DNA of 64,000 nucleotides, taken from positions 9,617 through 73,616 of the forward strand of contig CAVFEH010000010.1 of NCBI GenBank assembly GCA_963621575.1. The letters are read 5' to 3'. Below are positions 43,049 through 51,167 of the stretch, in pieces (position 1 is the first letter of the stretch; every line of letters begins with the position of its first letter). The notes beneath the pieces are model-generated. The model was not told the origin of the DNA. It worked only from the letters and a program-made list of their open reading frames with translations, and ran no database searches. A program made the translations under genes and the position numbers. This DNA is from UBA1724 sp963621575 (GTDB taxonomy: Bacteria; Verrucomicrobiota; Lentisphaeria; Oligosphaerales; Oligosphaeraceae).

Positions 43049-44071
43049 ATGGAACATGACGGATGGATTTTGGTGACGGGTGGCGCGGGTCTCATTGGCA
43101 GCGCCGTCGTCCACCGCCTGAACCAGATGGGGCACGAGAACATCGTGGTCGTGGACTCCCTGAAGGACGGCGAAAAGTGGCAGAATCTGCGGGCGCTTCG
43201 CTTCGCCGACTACTTCGAGAAGGACGATGGCTTCTACGAGGAGCTCTCCTCCGGACTCCTGGACAGGAAGTATCCCTTCCAGACGATTTTTCATCTGGGG
43301 AATTGCTCCGACACCACCGAGGCCGACGCCTCCTATCTCATCGAGAACAACTTCGCCTGCGGAAAACTCCTGGCGGACTATTGCGTCCGCCGCGGCGTCC
43401 GAATGGTCTACGCCTCCAGCGCCGCCACCTACGGCGACGGCGAACAGGGGTTCAAGGACGACGAGAAGACCATCCACCTCCTGCGCCCCCTGAACAAATA
43501 CGGATACTCCAAGCAGCTCTTCGACCAGTATCTCCTCCAACGGGGCTGGCTGACCAACCCCGTGGAAGGCGGCGCCTCCTTCGTGGGCGTGAAATACTCC
43601 AATGTCTTTGGCCCCAACGAATACCACAAGGGCAAGATGCGCAGCATGCTCCTGCGTTGCTATGAGCAGATCTCCAAGGACGGCGAGGTGAAGCTCTTCA
43701 AGAGCTACCGTCCCGAATACGCCGACGGCGAGCAGGTGCGGGACTTCCTCTATGTGACCGACGCCGCCAACATGACCATTTTCTTCATGGACAAGGGCGC
43801 AAAATGCCGCGGTCTCTACAACATCGGCTACGGCTCCACTCGCTCCTGGAACGACCTTGCGCACGCCATGTTCCAGGCCATGGGGCGGGAACCCCGCATC
43901 CAGTATATCGAGATGCCGGAGGAGTTGAAGGCGCGCTACCAATACTACACTTGCCTGGAGATGGACAAAATCCGGAAGGCGGGGTATGCCGGAAAGCCCC
44001 TCACCCTGGAGGAGGCCGCCCGGGAATACGTCCGCTATCTGGACAAGGGCGCCCATCTGGGAGATCTCTAG
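43049..44071 (+). CDS. rfaD: ADP-L-glycero-D-manno-heptose 6-epimerase
   Basis: The 340-residue extended SDR enzyme. Compared with E. coli HldD it keeps V-T-G-G-A-G-L-I-G-S, V-V-D-S-L-K-D-G, Y-A-S-S-A-A-T-Y-G-D, Y-G-Y-S-K (Y-x3-K), Y-S-N-V-F-G-P-N-E-Y-H-K-G and R-D-F-L-Y-V-T-D, which together are specific to the heptose epimerase. It makes the heptose of the LPS inner core, so a Gram-negative envelope with heptose-containing LPS is expected. It is transcribed alone or with the coiled-coil gene downstream (13 nt). Confidence 0.93.
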   Translation: MEHDGWILVTGGAGLIGSAVVHRLNQMGHENIVVVDSLKDGEKWQNLRALRFADYFEKDDGFYEELSSGLLDRKYPFQTIFHLGNCSDTTEADASYLIENNFACGKLLADYCVRRGVRMVYASSAATYGDGEQGFKDDEKTIHLLRPLNKYGYSKQLFDQYLLQRGWLTNPVEGGASFVGVKYSNVFGPNEYHKGKMRSMLLRCYEQISKDGEVKLFKSYRPEYADGEQVRDFLYVTDAANMTIFFMDKGAKCRGLYNIGYGSTRSWNDLAHAMFQAMGREPRIQYIEMPEELKARYQYYTCLEMDKIRKAGYAGKPLTLEEAAREYVRYLDKGAHLGDL

Positions 44072-44084
44072 AACGCCGGACTCC

Positions 44085-44864
44085 ATGACGCGATTCCCAC
44101 CCATCCTGCTGGCGCTCCTCTTGGCATGGACCCTCTGTGCCCAGGAGGACCCCGTTCCCGCCGAGGTGCTGCGCATACGGCTGGAGGAGAGCCGGCAGGC
44201 CCTGGCGCAGTGCCAGGCGGAACGGCAGCAACTCCAGGAGACCCTCAAACTCCGGGAACAGGAATTGGCAGGACTCCGGCGGGATTACGCCACGGTCCTC
44301 ATGGACTCCGACCGGCTGGCGCGGACGCTTGTGGCACAGGACCTGAAGGCCGCGCACCTCCTCCGGGAAGCCGGGAATGCCCAGGCCCAGGCCCCCGATG
44401 CCGTGGAGATGCTGGCCGTCCTGGGGGACTGCCGGCGGCTCCTCCTGGAACTCCAGGAGGCCTGGAACAAAAGCCGCGACGCGGCTTCCGCCGCCCTGGA
44501 GGCCGCCCAAGCCTCCCAGGTCCTCAGGGACCAAGTGGGAGACGGCGCGGAAGAGGTCCGGAAACGACTGGAAGAGTGCCTCGCCGTTGTCGGATTGGCC
44601 GCCCAGGGCCAGACCCTCGCCATCGGCAGCAGCGCGGTTCTTCAAGTGGAGCCCGGGACCCGCCTGGTCCTCCTGGACCAAGGGAGCCTCCATGGGCTCC
44701 GCGAAGGCTCCCTCCTGCAATGGAAGAGGGGAGGGGAGACACTGGCGACCCTGGAAGTGGTCTTGGTTCGCCCCACCCGTGCCGTCGCCGTTCCAAAGGA
44801 GGGCGACATCCGGGCCCTCCCCCCGGGATCGCTCCTCCACCGCGTCGCGCCATCACAACCATAA
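44085..44864 (+). CDS. Exported coiled-coil protein of unknown function
   Basis: A 259-residue protein I do not recognise. It has a signal peptide (M-T-R-F-P-P-I-L-L-A-L-L-L-A-W-T-L-C-A-Q), then about 130 residues of heptad-rich coiled coil (R-L-E-E-S-R-Q-A-L-A-Q-C-Q-A-E-R) with a second helical block (A-S-A-A-L-E-A-A-Q-A-S-Q). The C-terminal 80 residues are beta-rich (R-L-V-L-L-D-Q-G-S-L-H-G, E-T-L-A-T-L-E-V-V-L-V-R), a small barrel like those of some envelope-spanning adaptors. It lies 13 nt after the heptose epimerase gene, so it may be cotranscribed. A role in the envelope is an inference from export only. Confidence 0.7.
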   Translation: MTRFPPILLALLLAWTLCAQEDPVPAEVLRIRLEESRQALAQCQAERQQLQETLKLREQELAGLRRDYATVLMDSDRLARTLVAQDLKAAHLLREAGNAQAQAPDAVEMLAVLGDCRRLLLELQEAWNKSRDAASAALEAAQASQVLRDQVGDGAEEVRKRLEECLAVVGLAAQGQTLAIGSSAVLQVEPGTRLVLLDQGSLHGLREGSLLQWKRGGETLATLEVVLVRPTRAVAVPKEGDIRALPPGSLLHRVAPSQP

Positions 44865-45324
44865 CGGCCGTCGCCCAATCTGGAATGGTTGCGGTGCCGC
44901 GGAGCAATGGCCAGGATGAGCCGCATTCCCCCTCCTTCCTTTTGCCTTTTTAGGGGAGGGGATTGGAAATTTTCCGAGGCGCTGTTACATTAGGCGTCCT
45001 TGCACACGACCTGGGACGGGGTGCGCCCCGCGGCCTTCGCGCCTTTTTCCCTCCGTCGAATCCATTTTTCCCAGCCGAATCCGAGCCGGGCGGGGTTTCT
45101 CGCCACGGCAAGACAGGCTCCGCCGGTGGCTTATTGCCCGCCATACCCCGGAGCATGGCCGGGAGGCGGCGAGCAGGACGCCGCGCACGGGGATCTCCGA
45201 AAACGCCCTCGAACAAAAGAGGATTGCGTCCCCTTGCGCCCCGCCCCAAAAATGCCCGCCGCGCCTGAAAACGCTCTTTTTTTCGTTCGTTCATCCCAAA
45301 CAAGGAACCCTAAACACAGCAAAG
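44865..45324 (+). other. Promoter and long leader before the rplV operon
   Basis: The 460-nt gap holds a candidate promoter (44962-44990) and, downstream of it, a GC-rich leader of roughly 330 nt with several short self-complementary stretches. No gene was found. The leader may hold an autoregulatory site of the kind that r-proteins bind, but no known leader was recognised. Confidence 0.4.
44962..44996 (+). promoter_or_regulatory. Candidate sigma-70 promoter of the ribosomal-protein operon
   Basis: TTGGAA (44962-44967), a 17-nt spacer, then TACATT (44985-44990) with the discriminator AGGCGT. It lies about 330 nt before rplV. The GC-rich discriminator would fit stringent control, which is an inference only. 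Confidence 0.45.
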
Positions 45325-45666
45325 ATGGAAAAAATCGCCATTTCCAAGTATGTGCGGATTTCTCCGTTCAAGGCGCGTGAGGTCACGCGTCTGATCCAGG
45401 GGAAGCCCGCCATCACGGCGTTGAACACCGTGGCGCTGATTCCGCGCAAGGCGGCCCGCCTGGTGGAGGCAACGCTGAAGTCTGCCGTGGCCAATGCCGA
45501 GAACGCAGAGGTCGGCGCCGTCAACCGGAGCCAGCTGATCGTCAAGGAGGCCGTCGTCGGCGAGGGCCCCACCATGCGCCGCTTCTGGCCGCGCAGCCGT
45601 GGCTCCGCCGGACGCATCCTTAAGCGCACCAGCCACATCCGCATCACCGTATCGGACCAGGCATAA
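45325..45666 (+). CDS. rplV: 50S ribosomal protein L22
   Basis: 113 residues with K-Y-V-R-I-S-P-F-K-A-R-E-V and the C-terminal R-T-S-H-I-R-I-T-V-S, typical of L22, which lines the peptide exit tunnel. It is the first gene of this operon. In most bacteria rpsS lies before it, but here there is a 460-nt gap to an unrelated gene. Confidence 0.95.
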   Translation: MEKIAISKYVRISPFKAREVTRLIQGKPAITALNTVALIPRKAARLVEATLKSAVANAENAEVGAVNRSQLIVKEAVVGEGPTMRRFWPRSRGSAGRILKRTSHIRITVSDQA

Positions 45667-45681
45667 TCAGGAGGAATCACT

Positions 45682-46497
45682 GTGGGTCAAAAAGTTAATC
45701 CGATTGGCTTCCGCCTCCCTCTCCGCAAGGACTGGAAATCCCGCTGGTTCGCCCGGAGCCACGAGAAGGTCGGCAGCATCAACAAGTCCTTCGGAGAACT
45801 CCTCCAGGAGGATCTGAAAATCCGTAGGAAGCTGGATGTTCTCCTGAAGAACGCCAGCGTCTCAAAGGTGCTCATCGAGCGCTTCGGACGCCGTCTGCGC
45901 CTCACGATCTTCACCGCGCGCCCCGGCATCATCATCACCGGCCACTTCGAGGACCGCAACGACCGCAAGGGCGCCCGCGGACCCGCGGCCCCCGCCGCCG
46001 ACGCCAAGAACGAGAAGAAGGGCGCCGGCCTCGACAAAATCAAGGAAGCGCTCCAGGATATCGCCAAGGACGAGGAGATCCTCGTCGACGTCAAGGAAAT
46101 CCGGGTGCCCGAGGTGGACGCCACCCTGGTGGCCGAGTCCATCGCCCAGCAGCTGGAGCGCCGCGTGGCCTTCCGCCGCGCCATGAAGCGCGCCATCCAG
46201 ACCGCCATGGAGCGCGGCGCCGAGGGCGTCCGCATCCGCATCAGCGGCCGTCTGGGAGGCGCCGAGCTGGCCCGTGTCGAACAGTACAAGGAGGGCAAGG
46301 TGCCCCTGCACACCCTCTCCGCCAATATCGACTACGGCTTTGTGGAAGCCCACACCCTGGCCGGCCTGATTGGAATCAAAGTCTGGATCTGCAAACCCGA
46401 AAACTGGGAGGAAATCAACAATGCCATTAATGCCAAAACGCGCAGAGCACCGAAAGGTGCAACGCGGAACGCGCGCGGGCCTCGCAACGCGCAATAA
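45682..46497 (+). CDS. rpsC: 30S ribosomal protein S3, with insertion and run-on tail
   Basis: 271 residues (E. coli 233) starting at GTG with M-G-Q-K-V-N-P-I-G-F-R. The KH region holds a charged insertion of about 25 residues (N-D-R-K-G-A-R-G-P-A...N-E-K-K). After K-V-W-I-C-K-P-E-N-W the protein continues about 30 residues with A-I-N-A-K-T-R-R-A-P-K into the coding region of rplP, in another frame, ending at 46497. The 77-nt overlap is unusual. S3 forms part of the mRNA entry site. Confidence 0.94.
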   Translation: MGQKVNPIGFRLPLRKDWKSRWFARSHEKVGSINKSFGELLQEDLKIRRKLDVLLKNASVSKVLIERFGRRLRLTIFTARPGIIITGHFEDRNDRKGARGPAAPAADAKNEKKGAGLDKIKEALQDIAKDEEILVDVKEIRVPEVDATLVAESIAQQLERRVAFRRAMKRAIQTAMERGAEGVRIRISGRLGGAELARVEQYKEGKVPLHTLSANIDYGFVEAHTLAGLIGIKVWICKPENWEEINNAINAKTRRAPKGATRNARGPRNAQ

Positions 46498-46840
46498 CAA
46501 GCTGGACTTCGGCGACTACGGCCTCCAGGTCCTGGAGCGCGCCTGGCTGACTGGTGCCCAGATTGAGGCGGCCCGTGTGGCGGCAACCCGCCGCATGGAG
46601 CGCAAGGGCCAGATCTGGATCCGGGTCTTCCCCGACAAGCCCGTCTCCAAGAAGCCCCTGGAAACCCGTATGGGCAAGGGAAAGGGCGCTCCCGAGTTCT
46701 GGGTTGCCGTCATCCGTCCCGGCAACATGCTCATCGAGCTCTCCGGATGCTCCGAGACCGTTGCCAAGGAAGCCCTGGCGCTGGCGTCCAGCAAGCTGCC
46801 CGTCCGCTGCCGCTTCCTCTCCCGTTACGTCGCCGAATAG
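46421..46840 (+). CDS. rplP: 50S ribosomal protein L16
   Basis: 139 residues with M-P-L-M-P-K-R-A-E-H-R-K, R-M-G-K-G-K-G and the P-V-R-C-R-F tail. GGGAGGAAATCAACA precedes the ATG at 46421 and lies within rpsC, so initiation occurs inside that gene. The length matches the family. L16 sits at the peptidyl-transferase centre. Confidence 0.95.
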   Translation: MPLMPKRAEHRKVQRGTRAGLATRNNKLDFGDYGLQVLERAWLTGAQIEAARVAATRRMERKGQIWIRVFPDKPVSKKPLETRMGKGKGAPEFWVAVIRPGNMLIELSGCSETVAKEALALASSKLPVRCRFLSRYVAE

Positions 46841-46937
46841 TCAGAATGGCGGGAGACTCCCGGGGAGGGCGGGTCCCAACCCGATTCGCCCCACCCCCAA
46901 AAAAGCCCCCCGCCAAGAGACCAAGGAGATTTTCAAA

Positions 46938-47135
46938 ATGAAAGCATCCGAGATCCGTCAGAAGACCGACGACGAGATTCTGCAGCTGCTCACCGAGAAT
47001 CGCCGGGAGATCTTCCAGCTCCGTCTGAAGTTCCAGACCAGCGAGCTGAAGGACACCGCCCGCATCGGCAAGCTCCGCAAGGACATCGCCCGTCTGCACA
47101 CCGAGATGACCGCCCGCAAGGCGGCGAAGGCCTAA
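46938..47135 (+). CDS. rpmC: 50S ribosomal protein L29
   Basis: 65 residues with the L29 signature E-N-R-R-E-I-F-Q-L-R-L-K-F and K-L-R-K-D-I-A-R-L. AAGGAGAT precedes the ATG. A 97-nt spacer separates it from rplP. Confidence 0.93.
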   Translation: MKASEIRQKTDDEILQLLTENRREIFQLRLKFQTSELKDTARIGKLRKDIARLHTEMTARKAAKA

Positions 47136-47155
47136 ACACGAAGGGGTACAACAAG

Positions 47156-47461
47156 ATGTCAGAAGATACTCAGAATGTCGCCACCCCCGCCGCCGCGGAG
47201 GTCCGCGAAAACCACCGCAAGGTGCGCGTGGGCACCGTCGTCAGCGACAAGCAGGACAAGACCCGCGTCGTCGCCGTGGCCCGCACCGCTCCCGATCCCC
47301 TCTACAAGAAGGTGATCAAGCACACCACTAAGTTCTACGTCCACGACGAGAACAACGAGTCCAAGATCGGCGATGTCGTCCGAATCATGGAGACTCGCCC
47401 CCTCTCCAAGATGAAGCGCTGGCGCCTGGTTGAGATCCAGAAGCACGCGGACACCGACTAA
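47156..47461 (+). CDS. rpsQ: 30S ribosomal protein S17
   Basis: 101 residues with an OB-fold: G-T-V-V-S-D-K-Q-D-K-T, H-T-T-K-F-Y-V-H-D and I-G-D-V-V-R-I-M-E-T-R-P-L-S-K. A 17-residue N-terminal extension precedes the conserved part. Confidence 0.94.
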   Translation: MSEDTQNVATPAAAEVRENHRKVRVGTVVSDKQDKTRVVAVARTAPDPLYKKVIKHTTKFYVHDENNESKIGDVVRIMETRPLSKMKRWRLVEIQKHADTD

Positions 47462-47488
47462 CCCACCAAGCCCTAGGAGAATACCAAC

Positions 47489-47854
47489 ATGATTCAGATG
47501 CAGACCACACTTGAGGTGGCTGACAACACCGGCGCCAAGGAGATCATGGCCATCCGGTGCATCGGACAGGGCAAGGGATACGCCGAAATCGGCGATATCA
47601 TCAAGGCCAGTGTCAAAGAGGCCCAGCCCCGCGGCGTCGTCAAGAAGGGCGACGTGGTCAAGGCCGTTGTCGTGCGCACCGCAAAGAACATCCGCCGTCC
47701 CGATGGCAGCTGCCTCCGCTTCGACCGCGACGCGGCCGTCATCATCGACGACTCCAACAACCCCCGTGGCACCCGTATCTTCGGACCGGTTGCCCGCGAA
47801 CTGCGAGACAAGAATTTCACCAAGATCATCTCGCTGGCCCCGGAGGTGCTGTAA
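47489..47854 (+). CDS. rplN: 50S ribosomal protein L14
   Basis: 121 residues, M-I-Q-M-Q-T...L-E-V-A-D-N-T-G-A-K-E, R-R-P-D-G-S, F-D-R-D-A-A-V-I-I and G-P-V-A-R-E-L-R are L14 hallmarks. The stop is immediately followed by the rplX start. Confidence 0.96.
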   Translation: MIQMQTTLEVADNTGAKEIMAIRCIGQGKGYAEIGDIIKASVKEAQPRGVVKKGDVVKAVVVRTAKNIRRPDGSCLRFDRDAAVIIDDSNNPRGTRIFGPVARELRDKNFTKIISLAPEVL

Positions 47855-48124
47855 ATGTCCAAAGCCAACATCAAGAAAGGCGACGTCGTCGTCGTCCTCG
47901 CCGGTTCCGACAAGGGCAAGAAGGGCAAGGTCCTGCGGGTTGACCGCAAGGCCGGCCGGGTCACCGTGGAAGGCGTGAACGTGCAGAAGAAGACCATGCG
48001 CCGCAGCCAGGAGCGTCCCCAGGGCGGCATCATGGACGTCGAGGGTCCTGTCGACATCAGCAACGTGATGGAAGAGACCCGCTACAACGCGCGTCCCCAG
48101 ATCGCCAAGGCCAGGCAGTCCTAG
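47855..48124 (+). CDS. rplX: 50S ribosomal protein L24
   Basis: 89 residues (E. coli about 104). The KOW motif K-K-G-D-V-V-V-V-L-A-G-S-D-K-G-K and N-V-Q-K-K identify it. The usual C-terminal zinc or tail segment is shorter. No gap to rplN. Confidence 0.92.
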   Translation: MSKANIKKGDVVVVLAGSDKGKKGKVLRVDRKAGRVTVEGVNVQKKTMRRSQERPQGGIMDVEGPVDISNVMEETRYNARPQIAKARQS

Positions 48125-48141
48125 ACGGCAGGAGGAGACCA

Positions 48142-48687
48142 ATGAACACCAATCCGCTCTACAAGAAATACCAGGACGAGGTGATTCCTGCGCTGAAGAG
48201 CAACCGCGGCTATTCGAATCCCATGGAGATTCCGAAGCTGGTGAAGGTTGTGCTCAACAGCGGAGTCTCTCCTGAAAAGGACCGCGAGACCCTGAACGAG
48301 GTGGTTGACACCTTGAGCAGGATCACCGGCCAGAAGGCAGTCATCACCAAGACCACGAAGAACATCAGCCAGTTCAAGCTGCGTGCCGGCATGAACGTGG
48401 GCGCTTCCGTGACCCTGCGCCGCGAGAAGATGTACAACTTCCTCTACCGCCTGGTGAACATCGTCCTGCCCCGCGTCCGCGACTTCCGCGGCATCCCCGC
48501 CAAGTCCTTCGACGGCGCCGGCAACTACACCTTCGGCCTCACCGACCAGTCGGTCTTCACCGAGATCGACATGGACAAGGCGAAGCACACGGTGGGTATG
48601 AACATCACCATCGTCACCACTGCAAAGACGGATGACGAGGCCCGGGAACTGCTGCAGCTCCTGGGAATGCCTTTCGCCAAGAACTGA
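48142..48687 (+). CDS. rplE: 50S ribosomal protein L5
   Basis: 181 residues with V-L-N-S-G-V, K-T-T-K-N-I-S-Q-F-K-L, R-V-R-D-F-R-G, G-L-T-D-Q-S-V-F and N-I-T-I-V-T-T-A-K-T. It binds 5S rRNA and contacts the P-site tRNA. 17 nt after rplX. Confidence 0.96.
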   Translation: MNTNPLYKKYQDEVIPALKSNRGYSNPMEIPKLVKVVLNSGVSPEKDRETLNEVVDTLSRITGQKAVITKTTKNISQFKLRAGMNVGASVTLRREKMYNFLYRLVNIVLPRVRDFRGIPAKSFDGAGNYTFGLTDQSVFTEIDMDKAKHTVGMNITIVTTAKTDDEARELLQLLGMPFAKN

Positions 48688-48700
48688 GGAGGATACCGCC

Positions 48701-48886
48701 GTGGCCAAGAAAAGTCTGATCGTGAAGTCCCAGAGGACCCCGAAGTTCAGCAGCCGGGCCTACACCCGCTGCGAGCGCTGCGGTCGTGTCCGGGCCGTGT
48801 ACCGCAAGTTCCACCTCTGCCGCATCTGCCTGCGGGAGCTGGCCAGCAATGGCATGATCCCCGGCGTGACCAAGGCGAGCTGGTAA
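48701..48886 (+). CDS. rpsN: 30S ribosomal protein S14, zinc type
   Basis: 61 residues starting at GTG (V-A-K-K-S) after GAGGAGG. The two Cys pairs C-E-R-C and C-R-I-C mark the zinc-containing form. The short length is normal for this class. Confidence 0.94.
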   Translation: MAKKSLIVKSQRTPKFSSRAYTRCERCGRVRAVYRKFHLCRICLRELASNGMIPGVTKASW

Positions 48887-48905
48887 GCCAAGGAGGCAAA
48901 CAACC

Positions 48906-49310
48906 ATGAGCATGAGCGATCCAATTGCAGATATGCTGACTCGGGTGCGCAACGCCTCGAACGCGAAGCTGCCCACCGTTTCCATGCCTTCCAGCAAGCT
49001 GAAGGCCTCCCTGGCCCAGACGCTGCAGGAGACTGGATTCATTGACAGCTACGAGGTGACGGACCTGGGCAACAACAAGAAGGCCCTGAACATCGTGCTG
49101 AAGTACAAGGGCAAGAACTCCACCCCTGTCATCGAGGGAATCAAGCGCATCAGCCGTCCCTCCTGCCGGGTGTACGTGAACAGCTCCGAGGTCCCCCGGG
49201 TTCTCGGCGGCCTGGGCGTGGCCATCCTGACCACCTCCCAGGGCCTGATGACCGACCGCGTGGCGCGCAAGCGCAACATCGGCGGCGAGCTGCTCTGCTA
49301 TGTCTGGTAG
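48906..49310 (+). CDS. rpsH: 30S ribosomal protein S8
   Basis: 134 residues with S-D-P-I-A-D-M-L-T-R-V-R-N-A, I-K-R-I-S-R-P, Q-G-L-M-T-D and A-R-K-R-N-I-G-G-E-L-L-C-Y-V-W. In E. coli S8 represses the spc operon by binding mRNA near rplE; the same could hold here. Confidence 0.96.
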   Translation: MSMSDPIADMLTRVRNASNAKLPTVSMPSSKLKASLAQTLQETGFIDSYEVTDLGNNKKALNIVLKYKGKNSTPVIEGIKRISRPSCRVYVNSSEVPRVLGGLGVAILTTSQGLMTDRVARKRNIGGELLCYVW

Positions 49311-49331
49311 TGTCAAACGGAGGAAGAGCTA

Positions 49332-49871
49332 ATGTCTAGAATGGGTAACAAGCCGATCGCACTGGATCCTTCGGTGAAGGTGGAGATCAAGGACGGTGTG
49401 GCAACCGTCAAGGGTCCCAAGGGCACCCTGAGCCAGGCCATTCCCTCCGACGTGACCGTCACGGTGGCGGAGGACGGAAAGGCGATCCACGTGTCCCGCG
49501 CCAGCGAAGAGCGCCAGACAAAGATGAACCACGGTCTGATCCGCAGCCTTGTGAACAACATGGTGACCGGTGTCAGCAAGGGTTTCACGATTGAGCTGGA
49601 GCTGGTGGGCGTTGGTTATCGTGCCGCGCTGAAGGGCCAGGAGCTGACCCTGAACCTGGGTTACAGCAACCCCCGCGTCTACATGGTCCCCGAGAATGTG
49701 AAGTGCTCCCTGAAGGACCAGACCCACATTCTTCTGGAGTCCATTGACAAGCAGGCTGTCGGCCAGGTGGCCGCCAGCATCCGCAGCAACCGCGTGCCCG
49801 ATGCCTACCATGGCAAGGGCGTGCGCTACGCCGGCGAGCAGCTTTCCCTCAAGGAAGGCAAGAAGGTGTAG
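49332..49871 (+). CDS. rplF: 50S ribosomal protein L6
   Basis: 179 residues with M-S-R-M-G-N-K-P-I, V-K-G-P-K-G-T-L and the C-terminal Y-H-G-K-G-V-R-Y-A-G-E. It lies near the sarcin-ricin loop on the ribosome. A long spacer follows before rplR. Confidence 0.95.
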   Translation: MSRMGNKPIALDPSVKVEIKDGVATVKGPKGTLSQAIPSDVTVTVAEDGKAIHVSRASEERQTKMNHGLIRSLVNNMVTGVSKGFTIELELVGVGYRAALKGQELTLNLGYSNPRVYMVPENVKCSLKDQTHILLESIDKQAVGQVAASIRSNRVPDAYHGKGVRYAGEQLSLKEGKKV

Positions 49872-50155
49872 CGATTTGTCCCGGGCGGCCTTGGTCGAGC
49901 CACGGCGCCCGCCGGAACTCCCCCCCGTTTCCGCGGAGGGGATGCCCGGGGGCATCCCGCGGCCAGGCCGGTCGTTCCAGGCGTGTCTCCCTGGCGAGGG
50001 CGTCGAATCTCTCGGCGTGGTTCGCCCCGGGGAAGAGAAGGGCACGCTGCGAACTGCCCCGTGCATTTTGGCGCCTCCGGGCGCGGAAGGCGGGGATGGT
50101 TTGTGGCGGCCGCCGTACCAAGCCGGCGGCGAGTTGAAGAGGACAGAAAGAAACA
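49872..50155 (+). other. 284-nt spacer between rplF and rplR with a strong hairpin
   Basis: The genes of this operon are otherwise packed within about 100 nt. A strong hairpin lies at 49931-49962: ccgcgg-a-ggggatgcc, loop cggg, ggcatccc-gcgg. It is not followed by a T tract, so it is more likely a processing or attenuation element than a terminator. No gene was found. Confidence 0.5.
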
Positions 50156-50518
50156 ATGAGCAAGCTCAGCAAGAAGGAACAGCGGATCCGCCGTCATCGC
50201 CATATCCGCAACAAGGTGTCTGGCACTGCCCAGAAGCCCCGTCTGTGCGTCTGCCGCACCGGCGCCCACATCTACGCCCAGATCATCGACGACGAGGCTG
50301 GCGTGACCCTGGTGTCCGCTGCCACCGTGGAGAAGATCTTCCGGGATCAGAAGCTGGCCGCCAACGTGAAGAGCGCACAGGCCATCGGTGCCGCCATCGC
50401 CCAGCGGGCGCTGGAGAAGGAGATCAAGACCGTGGTCTTCGATCGTGGTGGATTCCCCTATCATGGCTGCGTGAAGGCCCTGGCCGACGCCGCCCGTGAG
50501 GCCGGTCTCCAGTTCTAG
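50156..50518 (+). CDS. rplR: 50S ribosomal protein L18
   Basis: 120 residues with R-R-H-R-H-I-R-N-K-V, R-L-C-V-C-R and F-D-R-G-G-F-P-Y-H-G-C-V-K-A-L-A-D. It binds 5S rRNA. First gene after the unusual spacer. Confidence 0.95.
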   Translation: MSKLSKKEQRIRRHRHIRNKVSGTAQKPRLCVCRTGAHIYAQIIDDEAGVTLVSAATVEKIFRDQKLAANVKSAQAIGAAIAQRALEKEIKTVVFDRGGFPYHGCVKALADAAREAGLQF

Positions 50519-50548
50519 TAATCACGACACCAAAGGGAGATTACATCC

Positions 50549-51154
50549 GTGGCAACTGCAATTGAAGAAAATGTGACCGTGGCCGAGGCCCCCGAGGCCG
50601 CCGCCCCGGCCGCCCCCCGGAAGTCCGAGGGACGTCCCCAGCGCCGTGAAGGCCGCCGCGACCAGCGTCGTGAGCGGGAGGTTGAGCAGGACGAGTTCGA
50701 GGAGCGCACCATCGTTGTGAACCGTTCCACGAAGGTCGTGAAGGGAGGCAAGAACTTCTCCTTCAGCGCCCTCATCGTGGTTGGTGACAAGAAGGGCCGC
50801 GTCGGCATGGGCTTCGGCAAGGCCAACGAGGTCTCCGACGCCATCCGCAAGGGCGGTGAGCAGGCCCGTCGGCACCTGATGGCGGTCCCCACCAATGGCG
50901 GCACCATCACCCACGCCGTGGAGGCCCGCTTCTGCGCCGCGAAGGTGCTTGTGAAGCCCGCCAGCCAGGGTACCGGTGTCATTGCCGGCGGCGGCATGCG
51001 TGCCGTCCTGGAGCTGGCCGGAATCCAGGACGTCCTCGCGAAGTCCCTTGGCAGCAGCAACCAGGCGAATGTGGTGAAGGCCACCTTCGAGGCCTTGAAG
51101 AAGCTGCGCACCAAGGCCGAGATGTTGGAGAAGCGCGACCTGAAGGCGCTCTAA
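50549..51154 (+). CDS. rpsE: 30S ribosomal protein S5
   Basis: 201 residues from a GTG start. A basic, Ala/Pro/Arg/Glu-rich extension of about 45 residues (A-P-E-A-A-A-P-A, R-R-E-G-R-R) precedes the conserved S5 core with F-S-A-L-I-V-V-G-D, G-F-G-K-A-N-E-V and G-T-G-V-I-A-G-G. It contributes to decoding accuracy. rplO follows after 13 nt, leaving no room for rpmD. Confidence 0.94.
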   Translation: MATAIEENVTVAEAPEAAAPAAPRKSEGRPQRREGRRDQRREREVEQDEFEERTIVVNRSTKVVKGGKNFSFSALIVVGDKKGRVGMGFGKANEVSDAIRKGGEQARRHLMAVPTNGGTITHAVEARFCAAKVLVKPASQGTGVIAGGGMRAVLELAGIQDVLAKSLGSSNQANVVKATFEALKKLRTKAEMLEKRDLKAL

Positions 51155-51167
51155 GGAGGAACTTTCC

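Noticed and set aside
51155..51167. Search for rpmD (L30) between rpsE and rplO
   Set aside because: Only 13 nt separate the two genes and no shifted frame encodes an L30-like protein.
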